A stretch of DNA of 64,000 bases from Xanthomonas arboricola pv. guizotiae (lineage in GTDB: Bacteria > Pseudomonadota > Gammaproteobacteria > Xanthomonadales > Xanthomonadaceae), in assembly GCF_002940205.1 (NCBI RefSeq), contig NZ_MDSK01000007.1, positions 62,001 through 126,000 on the forward strand. The letters run 5' to 3'. Of this stretch, positions 46,843 to 56,282 are shown in pieces. Below the pieces are notes generated by a model. That model was not told the DNA's origin, did not search any database, and saw nothing but the letters and a program-made list of their open reading frames with translations. Numbering within the stretch: the first letter of the stretch is position 1; the number at the start of each line of letters is the position of its first letter. The translations under genes were made by a program, and so were the position numbers.

Positions 46843-48048
46843 TCAAGCCGCCGGCCGCAACACGTTCAAGACTTCGTAGCACGCGCCCATGGTGTGGTAA
46901 TCGGTCTTGCCGGCCGGGCTCTTTTCGTCGCTGTACTTGCGGTTGTCCGCATCCAGAATGCGATACCACGCACCGTAGCGATGGTCGATCATGTGCGCCC
47001 ACGAATACGCCCAGAGCTTGTCGTACCACTGCCAGTAGCGCGGCTCGCCGCTGCGCTGCGCCAGCAATGCCGCCGCCGCCAGCGATTCGGCCTGCACCCA
47101 GAAGTACTTGTCGTCATCGCAGACCTTGCCGTCGGGGTCGAAGCCGTAATACAGCCCGCCACGCTGCGCATCCCAGGAGCGCTCCACCGCCACATCGAAC
47201 AGGTGTTGCGCGGTCGGCAACAACCAGTCGGTCGGTGCGTAGCGATCCAGCAGCATCAGCAGCTTGGCCCATTCGGTCTGATGGCCGGGCTGGAAACCCC
47301 ACGGGCGGAACAGGTGCTTGGGATTGTCGCGGTTGTAGTCCCAGTCGATGTTCCACTGCAGGTCGTAATGCTCCCACACCAACCCATCGGCTTTGGCTGC
47401 CTGGCGACGGGTCATGTTCTCGGCCAGCACCAGCGCACGATCGAGATAACGCTGCTCACCGCTTGCCTCGTACGCGGCGATCATCGCCTCGCACATATGC
47501 ATGTTGGCGTTCTGACCGCGGTAGCTGGTGAAGTTGAACTGCGCATCGGCTTCGTCGCGATACAAGCCGAATTCTGCTTCCCAGAAGTGTTTTTCCAGTA
47601 GTTGCCAGGTCTCGTCCATCCATGCGCGCGCCTCGGCGACGCCGGCTTTCAAACCGCACGAATAAGCCAGCAGCACGAATGCCACGCCGTAGCAATGATT
47701 CATGTCGTCTTCGACCACGCCATCGCGCAAGGTCCATGCATAGCCGCCGGTGGCCGGATTGCGATGCACGTTGCGCAGATAGTCCAGGCCGTGACGCACC
47801 GCCTGCAGATACTGCGCATCGCCGAATTCGCGATACGCCATCGCGTAGTTGAAGACGAAGCGCGTGCTGCTGACCAGATGCCGATGCCCGGCATCGTAGA
47901 TCGAACCATCGTCGCGGAAATACTGGAAAAAGCCGCCCGCCGGGTCGATCGCGCGCGGGTGGTAGAACGCCATGGTGTCGGCGATATGTTGACGCAGTAC
48001 ATCGGCCGAACGGAAATCGGGTGCGGGGCTCGCAGGCAAACGGCTCAT
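46843..48048 (-). CDS. AGE-family sugar epimerase/isomerase, probably mannose isomerase
   Basis: A 401-residue (alpha/alpha)6-barrel protein of the N-acylglucosamine 2-epimerase family. It has FYHPRAIDPAGGFFQYFRDDGS, HLVSSTRFVFNYAMAYREFG, SYRGQNANMHMCEAMIAAYE, PWGFQPGHQTEWAKLLMLLDRY and WYRILDADNRKYSDEKSPAGKTDYH, with conserved active-site His residues. The RGQNANMHMCEA and PGHQTEWAKL blocks match the mannose isomerase/YihS subgroup. Its start overlaps the fructokinase stop (ATGA), so it may isomerise mannose to fructose for that kinase. Last gene of the operon. Confidence 0.85.
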   Translation of the reverse strand: MSRLPASPAPDFRSADVLRQHIADTMAFYHPRAIDPAGGFFQYFRDDGSIYDAGHRHLVSSTRFVFNYAMAYREFGDAQYLQAVRHGLDYLRNVHRNPATGGYAWTLRDGVVEDDMNHCYGVAFVLLAYSCGLKAGVAEARAWMDETWQLLEKHFWEAEFGLYRDEADAQFNFTSYRGQNANMHMCEAMIAAYEASGEQRYLDRALVLAENMTRRQAAKADGLVWEHYDLQWNIDWDYNRDNPKHLFRPWGFQPGHQTEWAKLLMLLDRYAPTDWLLPTAQHLFDVAVERSWDAQRGGLYYGFDPDGKVCDDDKYFWVQAESLAAAALLAQRSGEPRYWQWYDKLWAYSWAHMIDHRYGAWYRILDADNRKYSDEKSPAGKTDYHTMGACYEVLNVLRPAA

Positions 48049-49031
48049 GATTGTTCCTGGATCAGGGAATGGACTTCATCGACGCTCGGCATCGCCGCAA
48101 ACGCGCCCTTGCGCGTTACCGCGAGCGCGCCGACCGCCGCGGCAAAACGGATCACCTCGGTGATCGCAGCGGCATCGCCGGTCAGCTGCTCCAGCGTGGA
48201 TGCACGCGTCGCCAGCTGAAACAGCAAGCCACCGACGAACGCATCGCCCGCCGCCGTGCTGTCGCGCACCTGCACGCGGAAGGCCGGCACCTGACCCGAA
48301 TCGGTGCGTGTCTGCCAATGCACCGGACCGCCACCGTCGGTGACCAGCAGCCAGCTGGCCTGGCCCTGCCAGAGCTTGCGGGTGACCGCGCTGGCGTCGC
48401 CATCGAGCGTGCCGGCCAGGTAATCGAGTTCTTCGCGCGAGAGCTTGACCACATCGGCCAGCGCCAAGGCCTCCCACAGCAACGCAGCCGGGTCCACATC
48501 CTGCGGCCACAGCATCGGCCGCAGGTTGAGATCCAGGCTGACGATGGCACCATCGGCGCGTGCGCGGCGCATGCCGTCCAGCGTGCATTGCGCGATCGCA
48601 GGCTCGGTCATGCTGTTGGAACACACATGCAGCACGGCGGCCTGCGTGAAGCCGTCCGCAGCGAAATGGTCCGGACGGAACAGCAGATCCGCCGCAGGCG
48701 GACGATAGAAACTGAAACTGCGTTCGCCGGCTTCATCCAACGCCACGAAGGCCAGCGCGGTCTTGGCCTGATCGGTGCGCACGATGCCATCGGTGGCGAC
48801 ACCGGCCTGCTGCAGGCTCTGCAGCAGAAAATCGCCGAACATGTCGCGCCCCAGCATGCCGACGAAATGCGCCGCACCGCCCAGCCGGGCCACCGCGACC
48901 GCGACATTGGCCGGCGCACCGCCGGCGTATTGCGCAAACGTACGTGCCTCATCCGGACCGGCCTGCGGCAGTGCCAGCATGTCGATCAAGGCCTCGCCAA
49001 AACACACCACCCGGTTCTTCAAGGCACTCAT
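48045..49031 (-). CDS. PfkB-family fructokinase
   Basis: A 328-residue ribokinase-fold sugar kinase. It has VVCFGEALIDMLALP at the start, YAGGAPANVAVAVARLGG (signature 1), SLDLNLRPMLWP and the catalytic loop DSTAAGDAFVGGLLFQL with the general-base Asp. AAGD replaces the more common GAGD, a tolerated variant. The motifs fit fructokinases. It overlaps the transporter gene upstream and the epimerase downstream by four bases each (both ATGA), a strong operon signal. Confidence 0.88.
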   Translation of the reverse strand: MSALKNRVVCFGEALIDMLALPQAGPDEARTFAQYAGGAPANVAVAVARLGGAAHFVGMLGRDMFGDFLLQSLQQAGVATDGIVRTDQAKTALAFVALDEAGERSFSFYRPPAADLLFRPDHFAADGFTQAAVLHVCSNSMTEPAIAQCTLDGMRRARADGAIVSLDLNLRPMLWPQDVDPAALLWEALALADVVKLSREELDYLAGTLDGDASAVTRKLWQGQASWLLVTDGGGPVHWQTRTDSGQVPAFRVQVRDSTAAGDAFVGGLLFQLATRASTLEQLTGDAAAITEVIRFAAAVGALAVTRKGAFAAMPSVDEVHSLIQEQS

Positions 49032-50338
49032 GCGCGCGCCTCCGCCAGTGCGCCGCGCAGACGCGAACCCCAGATGCCGTAGAACACGATGTACAGGTAG
49101 CACAGCAGCGGCAGCACGAACGACTCATGCAGGCCGATGCTGTCGGCGAGCAGCCCTTGCAGATACGGCACGATGGCGCCACCGACAATGGCCATGATCA
49201 ACAGGCTCGAGGCGCGGCCGGTCAGCGCACCAAGCCGCTCGATGCCCAGGGTGAAAATGGTCGGGAACATGATCGAATTGAACAGGCCGATCGCCACCAG
49301 TGCGTACACCGCCAGCATGCCGCCACTGGCCATGGTGAGGCCCAGCAAAACCGCATTGATTGCGGCGAACACCGACAACAACACGCGTGGCGACAGCTTG
49401 GCCAGCAGCGCCGAGCCGATGAAACGGCCGATCATCGCCAGCGTCCAGTACGCGGACACATACTTGGTTGCCTCACGCTCGGTGAACCCGCCGATTTGCG
49501 GCAGCGAGAAATAGTTGACCATCAGGCTGCCGATCGCCACTTCTGCACCGACGTAGAAAAAGATCGCCAGCACACCGAAGCGCACATGCGGATGACGCAA
49601 CGCATCGAGCAAGGAATGCCTGCTCTCGTCTTTCTGTGCGCTGGCATCGGTCAGAGCCGGCAGACGGAACAGGAACACGAAGATCGCCAGCAGGAACAGC
49701 ACGACGCCCAGACCGATGTACGGCCCCTGCACGGCTTGCGCTTCCTGTACGCGATAGGCCAGTTGCTCGGCTTCCGGCAGCGCCTTGAGCTGGTCGCCGC
49801 TCATCACCGTGTTGGACAGGATCAACCAGCCACCCAACAGCGGTGCGATTGCGGTGCCGAGCGAATTCAGCGCCTGTGCCAGGGTCAAGCGGCTCGAGGC
49901 GCTGCGCTCCGGACCGAGCAAGGCGACGTAGGGATTGGCTGCCACCTGCAAGATGGTGATGCCAGTGGCCAGCACGAACAATGCGCCGAGGAAGGCACCG
50001 TACACGCGCAGTTCTGCCGCCGGCCAGAAGCCCAGCGCGCCCACCGCCGCCACCGCCAAACCGGCCACGATGCCCTGCTTGTAACCCAGGCGATTGACCA
50101 GCCAACCGGCCGGCAGCGACATCAGGAAATACGCGCCGAAGAAGGTGAACTGCACCAGCATCGCCTGCGCGAAGTTGAGTTCGAACACCGCCTTCAGATG
50201 CGGAATCAGGATGTCGTTGAGGCAGGTCAGAAAGCCCCACATGAAGAAGATCGTGGTGACGACCGACAACGCAACGCCGTTGTTGACGGGCGCCTTGTTG
50301 CCGCTTGGCACTGTGGACTGCGTGGAAAGGGAAACCAT
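49028..50338 (-). CDS. FucP/GluP-type sugar:proton symporter (MFS)
   Basis: A 436-residue inner-membrane transporter of the fucose/glucose-mannose permease group, with about 12 membrane helices. TTIFFMWGFLTCLNDILIPHLK near the start and LIMAIVGGAIVPYLQG are FucP/GluP signatures. In this operon it most likely imports mannose, glucose or fructose. It begins 13 bases after the lacI stop and overlaps the fructokinase gene. Confidence 0.88.
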   Translation of the reverse strand: MVSLSTQSTVPSGNKAPVNNGVALSVVTTIFFMWGFLTCLNDILIPHLKAVFELNFAQAMLVQFTFFGAYFLMSLPAGWLVNRLGYKQGIVAGLAVAAVGALGFWPAAELRVYGAFLGALFVLATGITILQVAANPYVALLGPERSASSRLTLAQALNSLGTAIAPLLGGWLILSNTVMSGDQLKALPEAEQLAYRVQEAQAVQGPYIGLGVVLFLLAIFVFLFRLPALTDASAQKDESRHSLLDALRHPHVRFGVLAIFFYVGAEVAIGSLMVNYFSLPQIGGFTEREATKYVSAYWTLAMIGRFIGSALLAKLSPRVLLSVFAAINAVLLGLTMASGGMLAVYALVAIGLFNSIMFPTIFTLGIERLGALTGRASSLLIMAIVGGAIVPYLQGLLADSIGLHESFVLPLLCYLYIVFYGIWGSRLRGALAEARA

Positions 50339-50351
50339 AGGAATTGCCTGG

Positions 50352-51485
50352 TCAGCGGCCTGAGGCCTTGGTGGGGGAATGGGCGGATGGACTGCTTGAG
50401 GGAAATGGTGGCAATTGGGTTGTCGCTGCGCATGCGCTGCTCGCGCGGATTTTCAAGGCGACTGCGGCGGTCAGCTGTTGCGACGCGAGTTCGGGGTTGC
50501 CGATCCGCTGCAGCACCAGTTGCGCGGCCTGCCTGCCGCGCGCACGCGGATCTGCCGCCAGGGTGGTCAGTGCAGGCGTGAACAGCGCCGCCTCGGCGAT
50601 GTCGTCGAAGCCGGTCACCGCAAAGTCGCGGCCCGGCACGATGCCGTGCTTCGTCAACGCCGCCATCAAGCCCAGCGCAACGCTGTCGTTGTAACAGACC
50701 GCAGCGGTCGCAACCTGCGTGGCAGTGCCCAGCATGCGCGCGCCAGATAGTGCGGCGTCCTGGCGATTGGGGGCGGACTCGACGTAATGGGTTTCCAGGG
50801 CCGCCTCTTCCATCGCGCGCGCGTAGCCGGCACGACGCTGACGGCAGGAACTGGATTCGGCATGCCCACCGAAAAACACGATGCGCCGATGCCCTTGCGC
50901 GATCAGATGGGTGCAGGCGAGAAAGGCGCCTTGCGCATTGTCCAGCGCCAGCAGATCCCACTGCGTGCCTTCCACCTCGCGGTTGAACAGCACCACATTG
51001 CGTTGGCGGCCGAGCACCTGGGTCAGCGCCTGCGCCTGGCTGCCTTCGGCCGGCGACAGGATGATGCCCGCCGGCGTGTGTTCCATCAGCGAGCTCAGTA
51101 CCGCCTGCTGGCGCTGGGTCGATTCGCCGGTGCTGCCCAGCAGCGTCACGTAACCGGCTGCGCCCAATGCCTCGTCGACACCGGCGGCAAATTCGGCAAA
51201 GAACGGGTTGGACAGGTCGTTGATGACCAGCGCAATGCTGGACGAGGTGCGCCGGCGCAGATTGGCCGCAGCACGGTTGTAGACGTAATTCTGCCGATCC
51301 AGCTCGGCTTCCACGCGCGCGCGCGTGCTCGCGTGCACCAACGGGCTGCCCCGCAGCACCAACGATACCGTTGCCCGCGACACCCCAATGGCGCCTGCGA
51401 TATCGCGCAAGGTCACCGCACCGCGACGCGCGCGTGGCGCGTCCAGGCCGTCCTTCGCCTCGGATGTCGGCTTGGCTGGCGTCAT
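50352..51485 (-). CDS. LacI-family repressor of the sugar operon
   Basis: A 377-residue repressor. The N-terminal helix-turn-helix and hinge read VTLRDIAGAIGVSRATVSLV, VHASTRARVEAELDRQNYVYN and AAANLRRRTSS. A periplasmic-binding-protein-like sugar domain follows (IALVINDLSNPFFAEFAAGV, ACTHLIAQGHRRIVFFGG, TGFDDIAEAALFTPALTTL). A Ser/Pro-rich tail is unusual. I prefer the ATG at 51485, since AAGG lies nine bases before it; starts at 51521, 51527 and 51545 are also in frame. It is the first gene of the operon and an 18-bp palindrome lies upstream, so it probably represses itself and the three sugar genes. Confidence 0.9.
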   Translation of the reverse strand: MTPAKPTSEAKDGLDAPRARRGAVTLRDIAGAIGVSRATVSLVLRGSPLVHASTRARVEAELDRQNYVYNRAAANLRRRTSSSIALVINDLSNPFFAEFAAGVDEALGAAGYVTLLGSTGESTQRQQAVLSSLMEHTPAGIILSPAEGSQAQALTQVLGRQRNVVLFNREVEGTQWDLLALDNAQGAFLACTHLIAQGHRRIVFFGGHAESSSCRQRRAGYARAMEEAALETHYVESAPNRQDAALSGARMLGTATQVATAAVCYNDSVALGLMAALTKHGIVPGRDFAVTGFDDIAEAALFTPALTTLAADPRARGRQAAQLVLQRIGNPELASQQLTAAVALKIRASSACAATTQLPPFPSSSPSAHSPTKASGR

Positions 51486-51529
51486 GTGGCGAGCCTTGCG
51501 GTAGTGAACCTGCGCATGCATTGGCATCA

Positions 51530-51547
51530 AATTGGATCGATCCAATT
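51530..51547. promoter_or_regulatory. 18-bp perfect palindrome upstream of lacI
   Basis: AATTGGATCGATCCAATT is fully symmetric with the central CG typical of LacI-family operators. It lies 45 bases before the chosen repressor start. The likely ligand is a sugar of the operon's pathway. Confidence 0.82.
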
Positions 51548-51664
51548 AGGCCTTTTCCGGGCCGTCAATGCATGCGGCAGTGCAACATAGGGACGACGCA
51601 GCCTGCTACGCCTCGGTGCGGTTCCCGGCCGGCAGATAGCCACCGTCACAACGGTGTGGCGCAC

Positions 51665-52441
51665 TTATTCAAACGCGATCGACAGACCGATTCCGCCTTG
51701 CCAATCCGGGCTTGCCGAGGTCAGGCCACGCAGCACCGACACATCCAGTTGCATCGCATGCGGCAACTGCCAGGCGCCACCCGCACCGGCCACGCGCGAA
51801 TGCTCGCGGCCAGTGTCGAAACCCGCTTCCACGTAGCTGCTGAAATGTTCGCCGGAAAAAAACGTGTAATTGGGCGCAAAGGTCCAGGTGTGGCCATCGT
51901 CGTCGCGCGCGTAATTGACGTAGAGCGCAATGGCGCGTTGCTGCGCCAGATCCCAGGACGCAGTCACACCCAGTTCGCGCGCGTAGCCGGCACTGAACGC
52001 AGGGCTGCCGGTCGGCACGCTATAGGTTCCCAGAGCCGCCCAATGAAACGTGTCCGAGCGCGATGGCAAGGCCACCTTCAACCCGACATGGCTGTCGCCA
52101 CCGCCACGCACCCGCCCGCCGCCGCCATGCTGCCAGTTGTAGCTGTCGCTCCCGAGCTGCAGCTCGACGTTCTGGAACAGCCCCAGGCGCAGCAGCGTAT
52201 CGGCGGTGTACTGGGTGGTGCGCTGCCCGTCGCTGCGGTCGGTGCTCGCATCCGGCAGGCCCTGTTCCCAGGCAAACGCACCGGGCTGCAACGCCTCCGC
52301 GGCAAACGGAATGCCGGGACGGTCAAATGCCGGCGCTTGGTCCGCCTGTGCAGCGGCTTGCCCGCTGACCGCGCACAACGCAAGCAGCGCTGCCGCCGAC
52401 AGCCGTCGGCGATGCGCCCGCAAATGCACGGCACCAGACAT
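51665..52441 (-). CDS. Putative outer-membrane beta-barrel protein
   Basis: A 258-residue protein with a signal peptide (RLSAAALLALCAVSGQAAAQ) and a mature part rich in alternating aromatic strands: LGLFQNVELQLGSDSYNW, SHVGLKVALPSRSDTFHWAALGTYSVPTG, FAPNYTFFSGEHFSSYVEAGFD. It ends in IGLSIAFE, near a barrel closing strand. This resembles the MetA-pathway/transporter-like outer-membrane family, whose members have unclear cargo. The ATG at 52441 gives the normal signal peptide. It stands alone, next to the sugar operon promoter but on the same strand upstream of it. Confidence 0.7.
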   Translation of the reverse strand: MSGAVHLRAHRRRLSAAALLALCAVSGQAAAQADQAPAFDRPGIPFAAEALQPGAFAWEQGLPDASTDRSDGQRTTQYTADTLLRLGLFQNVELQLGSDSYNWQHGGGGRVRGGGDSHVGLKVALPSRSDTFHWAALGTYSVPTGSPAFSAGYARELGVTASWDLAQQRAIALYVNYARDDDGHTWTFAPNYTFFSGEHFSSYVEAGFDTGREHSRVAGAGGAWQLPHAMQLDVSVLRGLTSASPDWQGGIGLSIAFE

Positions 52442-52806
52442 GGGAGATTCCGCAGCTGCAACGGCGCAGCACTTCAACGATTTCGACGAGATGGACATAC
52501 GCAGCACCAGTGGCAAGGACGGAGCGGGCAAGCAGGGGACAATGCCACGGCGCGACAAGCCGCTTGCATCGAGCAGCAACGGCGCGCATGGTGCCGCGCG
52601 GGCCGTGACCGGTTTGTATAGCAGCGCGTTGCCCCTTCTCTTCCACGCCCTCGGTTATGGGTCGCCATGACGGCGTCACATGGGAAAACCGTGGCCAGGA
52701 CCAGCACGTTCTGATTCGATAATTCGATAGCCGCCATTCGGCTGACCCTGCAGGCGCGCCAGGCCTACCTCGTTCCCGATTTGCCTCTCACGCCCAGGAA
52801 CAACGC
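52442..52806. other. 365-base gap upstream of the beta-barrel gene
   Basis: Presumably the promoter of the minus-strand beta-barrel gene. Short Ser/Arg-rich open frames here have no family signal, and I see no repeats. Confidence 0.4.
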
Positions 52807-52834
52807 AAAAAAATGGGCACCCGCAGGCGCCCAT
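52807..52834 (-). terminator. Terminator after the DUF2058 gene
   Basis: On the minus strand ATGGGCGCC pairs with GGTGCCCAT (one G-U pair) around TGCG and is followed by a run of seven thymines (plus-strand adenines at 52807-52813). Confidence 0.85.
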
Positions 52835-52861
52835 GCACACCACACGTCCGGGGGTTCGGTT

Positions 52862-53599
52862 TTACCAGACCAGGTCGTCGGGTACCTGATACTGCGGATC
52901 CGCATACGGGTCTTCGCCTGCCGGCGCATTCGGGTCCACCTTCAATGCCACCGATGGCGCAAATACCGCTTCGGCCTCGGCTAGTACCTCGGCAGTCACC
53001 AACACATAGCGGCCGTTGAGCTGCAGCACGCCGAGCTCGCCGGCGTTGAGCGCCTTGAGCTGATCGGCAGTCACGTAGATACGCTTGATCTTGCCGCCAT
53101 ACGGGAAATGCCGGGCGATATCCGCATCGGCATGATTGAGCCCCTTGTCCTTGAGCAGCTCTTCGAGCTTGGCCTTGGCTTCGCGACGCAGGCGTGCTTC
53201 TTCCTGTTTCAGCCGCTCGGCTTCGATGCGCTCGTCCCTCTCGCGTTGCGCGCGGATCGCATAGGCCTTGGCCAGGTCGATGTCCTCATGCGTGCGTGCC
53301 GGCCTGGGTCCGCGGCGGTCGGCCGTGGACTGCGGCGGACGTTGCGATCCTGCCGGCTTGCCATCGTTGCGACGCTCCGGCCTGCCGTCGTGTTTGCGCT
53401 CGCCCTTGCCGTCGGTCACCGCAGCGGCATGCGGCCGCTGCGGTCCCCTGCCCTGGCCACCCGGCTTGTTGCCGCCGGGCGCGGGCCTGCCACCGTGGCC
53501 ATGTTGACGCGCGGCAGGCCGTGCGTCGGGTTTGCGTTCGGGCTTGGGTGCGGACTTGAAGCCCAAGCCAAGCAACTGGTCACGTAAGGTATCGCTCAT
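52862..53599 (-). CDS. DUF2058 family protein
   Basis: A 245-residue protein with the DUF2058 layout: SDTLRDQLLGLGFKSAPKPE at the start, a low-complexity Gly/Arg/Pro/His region (25-100), a charged coiled coil (ERIEAERLKQEEARLRREAK), then the conserved HFPYGGKIKRIYVTADQLKAL and LQLNGRYVLV. E. coli YaiL is a member and the function is not firmly known. The basic low-complexity arm suggests RNA or DNA contact, an inference. It follows slyX by 18 bases on the same strand. Confidence 0.85.
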   Translation of the reverse strand: MSDTLRDQLLGLGFKSAPKPERKPDARPAARQHGHGGRPAPGGNKPGGQGRGPQRPHAAAVTDGKGERKHDGRPERRNDGKPAGSQRPPQSTADRRGPRPARTHEDIDLAKAYAIRAQRERDERIEAERLKQEEARLRREAKAKLEELLKDKGLNHADADIARHFPYGGKIKRIYVTADQLKALNAGELGVLQLNGRYVLVTAEVLAEAEAVFAPSVALKVDPNAPAGEDPYADPQYQVPDDLVW

Positions 53600-53617
53600 G
53601 GCGGTGGCAATCTGCAA

Positions 53618-53854
53618 TCAATAATGCGGAGGCGGCGGTTCATCCGCTGCATCGGCAAACAACGTGGAGCGCACCTTGCCCAGATCCTCGAGCAGGTGGC
53701 GGATCAGTTCGGCATTGCGGGCGCCCGTCAAACGGGCGTCCGCAAGTGCTTCACTCAGTTCATTGAGCGCCTGCTCCTGAAAGGACAGGCGCGTTTCCAG
53801 TTCAACCAACCGCGCTTCCAGTTCCTGGTCACGTGGCGAGAGTTGCTCATGCAT
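53618..53854 (-). CDS. slyX: SlyX family protein
   Basis: A 78-residue coiled-coil protein with the SlyX core: [20 protein letters not shown], then LSEAL and a C-terminal PPPPHY, which is the family hallmark. Function is unknown. It overlaps the end of ugd by eight bases and lies just before DUF2058, so the three are probably co-transcribed. Confidence 0.9.
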   Translation of the reverse strand: MHEQLSPRDQELEARLVELETRLSFQEQALNELSEALADARLTGARNAELIRHLLEDLGKVRSTLFADAADEPPPPHY

Positions 53855-55196
53855 GCAACGAACGGCCTCGTCCGATGGCGTAGTAGGCCAGACCTGCGGC
53901 TTCGATTTCCTGCGGGTCGTAAAGATTGCGGCCGTCGAACACGACGTCGTCCTTCAAGGCCTGCTTGATCTTGCCGAAATCCGGGCTGCGGAACTGCTTC
54001 CACTCGGTGACCACGACCAGGGCGTCGGCGCCTTCCAGTGCGGCAAATGCCTCGTCGCAGAAGGTCAGGTCGTCGCGCTCGCCGAAGATGCGCTTGGCTT
54101 CATGGGTGGCTTCCGGGTCGTAGGCACGCACGCTGGCACCGGCTTCCCACAACTGCGCCATCAAACGGCGGCTGGACGCGGCACGCATGTCGTCGGTGTT
54201 GGGCTTGAATGCCAGACCCCATACCGCAAACGTCTTGCCGGCGATGCTGCCGGTGCCTTCGGCGCCGTAGTGGCGCTGCACCAGTTCGAACAGATGGCCC
54301 TTCTGCGCATTGTTGACGCTTTCCACCGCGTTGAGCAGGGTCGGCTCCATGCCGTACTGCTCGGCGGTCTTGGCCAGTGCCTGCACATCCTTCGGGAAGC
54401 ACGAGCCGCCGTAACCGGCACCGGGATAGATGAAGTGCCAGCCGATGCGCGGATCCGAACCGATGCCGTTACGCACGTGCTCGACGTCCGCACCGACGCG
54501 TTCGGCAATATTGGCGATCTCGTTCATGAAACTGATCTTGGTTGCCAGCATCGCGTTGGCCGCGTACTTGGTCAGCTCGGCCGAACGCACGTCCATCTCC
54601 ACGATGCGATCGCGGTTGCGATTGAAAGGTGCGTACAGACGACGCATGCGGGCAATCGCAGCCGGCTTCTTGGCACCGATCACGATGCGATCCGGACGCA
54701 TGCAGTCGGCCACCGCATCGCCTTCCTTGAGGAATTCCGGGTTGGAGACCACGTCGAACTCATGGTCCACGCCGCGCGCGTCCAGCTCTTCCTGGATCGC
54801 CACGCGCACCTTGTCGGCGGTGCCGACCGGCACGGTGGACTTGTTGACCACCACCGACGGGCCATCGATATGGCGACCGACGGTACGCGCAACCGCCAGC
54901 ACGTACTGCAGGTCGGCACTGCCATCCTCGTCCGGCGGCGTGCCCACGGCGATGAAGGTGATTTCGCCGTGCGCAATGGCCTCGGCCGCATCGGTGGTGA
55001 AGCGCAACCGGCCAGAGGCATGGTTGGCTTTCACCATCGGCTCCAGGCCGGGTTCATAGATGGGAATCACCCCACGATTGAGACCATCAACTTTCGCCTG
55101 GTCGATATCCACGCAGATAACGTGATGACCTACTTCCGCCAGACAGGTACCGGTGACAAGACCAACATAGCCGGTACCAAAGATCGCAACTCGCAT
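53847..55196 (-). CDS. ugd: UDP-glucose 6-dehydrogenase
   Basis: A 449-residue NAD-dependent enzyme oxidising UDP-glucose to UDP-glucuronate, a precursor of xanthan and other exopolysaccharide. The N-terminal [30 protein letters not shown] is the NAD fold, and [16 protein letters not shown] contains the catalytic Cys. [24 protein letters not shown] and [16 protein letters not shown] are also conserved. The FKBP gene begins upstream on the same strand with only a 24-base gap. Confidence 0.95.
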   Translation of the reverse strand: MRVAIFGTGYVGLVTGTCLAEVGHHVICVDIDQAKVDGLNRGVIPIYEPGLEPMVKANHASGRLRFTTDAAEAIAHGEITFIAVGTPPDEDGSADLQYVLAVARTVGRHIDGPSVVVNKSTVPVGTADKVRVAIQEELDARGVDHEFDVVSNPEFLKEGDAVADCMRPDRIVIGAKKPAAIARMRRLYAPFNRNRDRIVEMDVRSAELTKYAANAMLATKISFMNEIANIAERVGADVEHVRNGIGSDPRIGWHFIYPGAGYGGSCFPKDVQALAKTAEQYGMEPTLLNAVESVNNAQKGHLFELVQRHYGAEGTGSIAGKTFAVWGLAFKPNTDDMRAASSRRLMAQLWEAGASVRAYDPEATHEAKRIFGERDDLTFCDEAFAALEGADALVVVTEWKQFRSPDFGKIKQALKDDVVFDGRNLYDPQEIEAAGLAYYAIGRGRSLHA

Positions 55197-55220
55197 GGGT
55201 GGGGGTACTCCTGTGGGGGA

Positions 55221-56192
55221 TCAGGGAAGGATACCCATCAGTTCGACATCGAACGTCAACGTTGCGTCTGGTCCGATCGGCCCCCCCTGCGTGCCGTTCG
55301 GGCCATAGGCCAAGTTGGATGGAATCCAGAAACGGTATTTCGAACCGACCGGCATCAACGCGACGCCCTCGGTCCAACCTGCAATGACTTGATTCAGACC
55401 GAATTCGGCCGGCTGACCGCGCTGGTAGGAGCTGTCGAACACCTGACCGTTGAGCAGCTTGCCTTCGTAGTTCACGCGCACCGTGTTGGTGGGCATCGGA
55501 CGCTCGCCGCTGCCCTGGCGCAGCACCATGTACTGCAGGCCCGACGCGGTGGTGATCACGCCCTTTTCGGTCTTGTTCCTGGCCAGGAAGGCATTGCCTT
55601 CCTCGCGATTCTTGGCACCGGCGGCGCCCTGCTTGGCAGAGGCGAACGCCTGCATGGTGGCCGCGGCTTCCTGCTGGGTCAGACGCGTGGTGCCCTTGGC
55701 GAACACGGTGCGCACCGCTTCCATCAGGATCGACAGGTCGATCTCGTCTTTGATGCCGGCCAGCGACGGACCGACCGCGCGATCGCCCAGCATCAGGCCG
55801 ACATTTTCCTTGGAGGGCGCGGCCGGCGCGCTACCCGGCGCCATGCCCGGGACCTGCTGGCCGTTACGCGCCGCCAGCGCGGTGCGCAGTGCGGTATCGG
55901 TGGCCTGGGTCTGCTCGTCGGACAACAGCGGCTTGCCGCCCTTGAATGCATTCTCGATGGCGCGTTGCAGTGCGCTCACATCGATGTCCTGCGCGATCGG
56001 CTCGAACGAACGTGCCACGTCCATACCGATGGCGTAGCTGACGTTGTCGCGCGTGCTCTTCTCAGACGATGCATTCAAAACTGGCTTCTCCTTGGTGGCC
56101 GCTGCGGCCGGTTGCTGCGACATCGCCGGCATCGATGCCGACAGTGCCACCATCAGTAGCGACGCCGCCGCGCCGCGCTTTCCCATCTTCAT
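55221..56192 (-). CDS. Exported FKBP-type peptidyl-prolyl isomerase
   Basis: A 323-residue protein with a signal peptide (ASLLMVALSASMPAMS) and FkpA_N-type helical segments (VSYAIGMDVARSFEPI and NVGLMLGDRAVGPSLAGIKD, apparently two copies). The C-terminal FKBP domain reads YEGKLLNGQVFDSSYQRGQPAEF, VIAGWTEGVALMPVGSKYRF and IPSNLAYG. Active-site Tyr, Asp and Phe are intact, unlike the FKBP homologue at 15332-16030. It should assist periplasmic protein folding. Starts at 56192 or 56186 are both possible. Confidence 0.9.
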   Translation of the reverse strand: MKMGKRGAAASLLMVALSASMPAMSQQPAAAATKEKPVLNASSEKSTRDNVSYAIGMDVARSFEPIAQDIDVSALQRAIENAFKGGKPLLSDEQTQATDTALRTALAARNGQQVPGMAPGSAPAAPSKENVGLMLGDRAVGPSLAGIKDEIDLSILMEAVRTVFAKGTTRLTQQEAAATMQAFASAKQGAAGAKNREEGNAFLARNKTEKGVITTASGLQYMVLRQGSGERPMPTNTVRVNYEGKLLNGQVFDSSYQRGQPAEFGLNQVIAGWTEGVALMPVGSKYRFWIPSNLAYGPNGTQGGPIGPDATLTFDVELMGILP

Positions 56193-56282
56193 TCGATGCA
56201 CTTCCCGAAAGTGAAAAGACACGCCGACGCCGGCGCTGAATGCGCATTGTCGCATGTGCGCGTGGCGTTGCGAACGCCGCGC

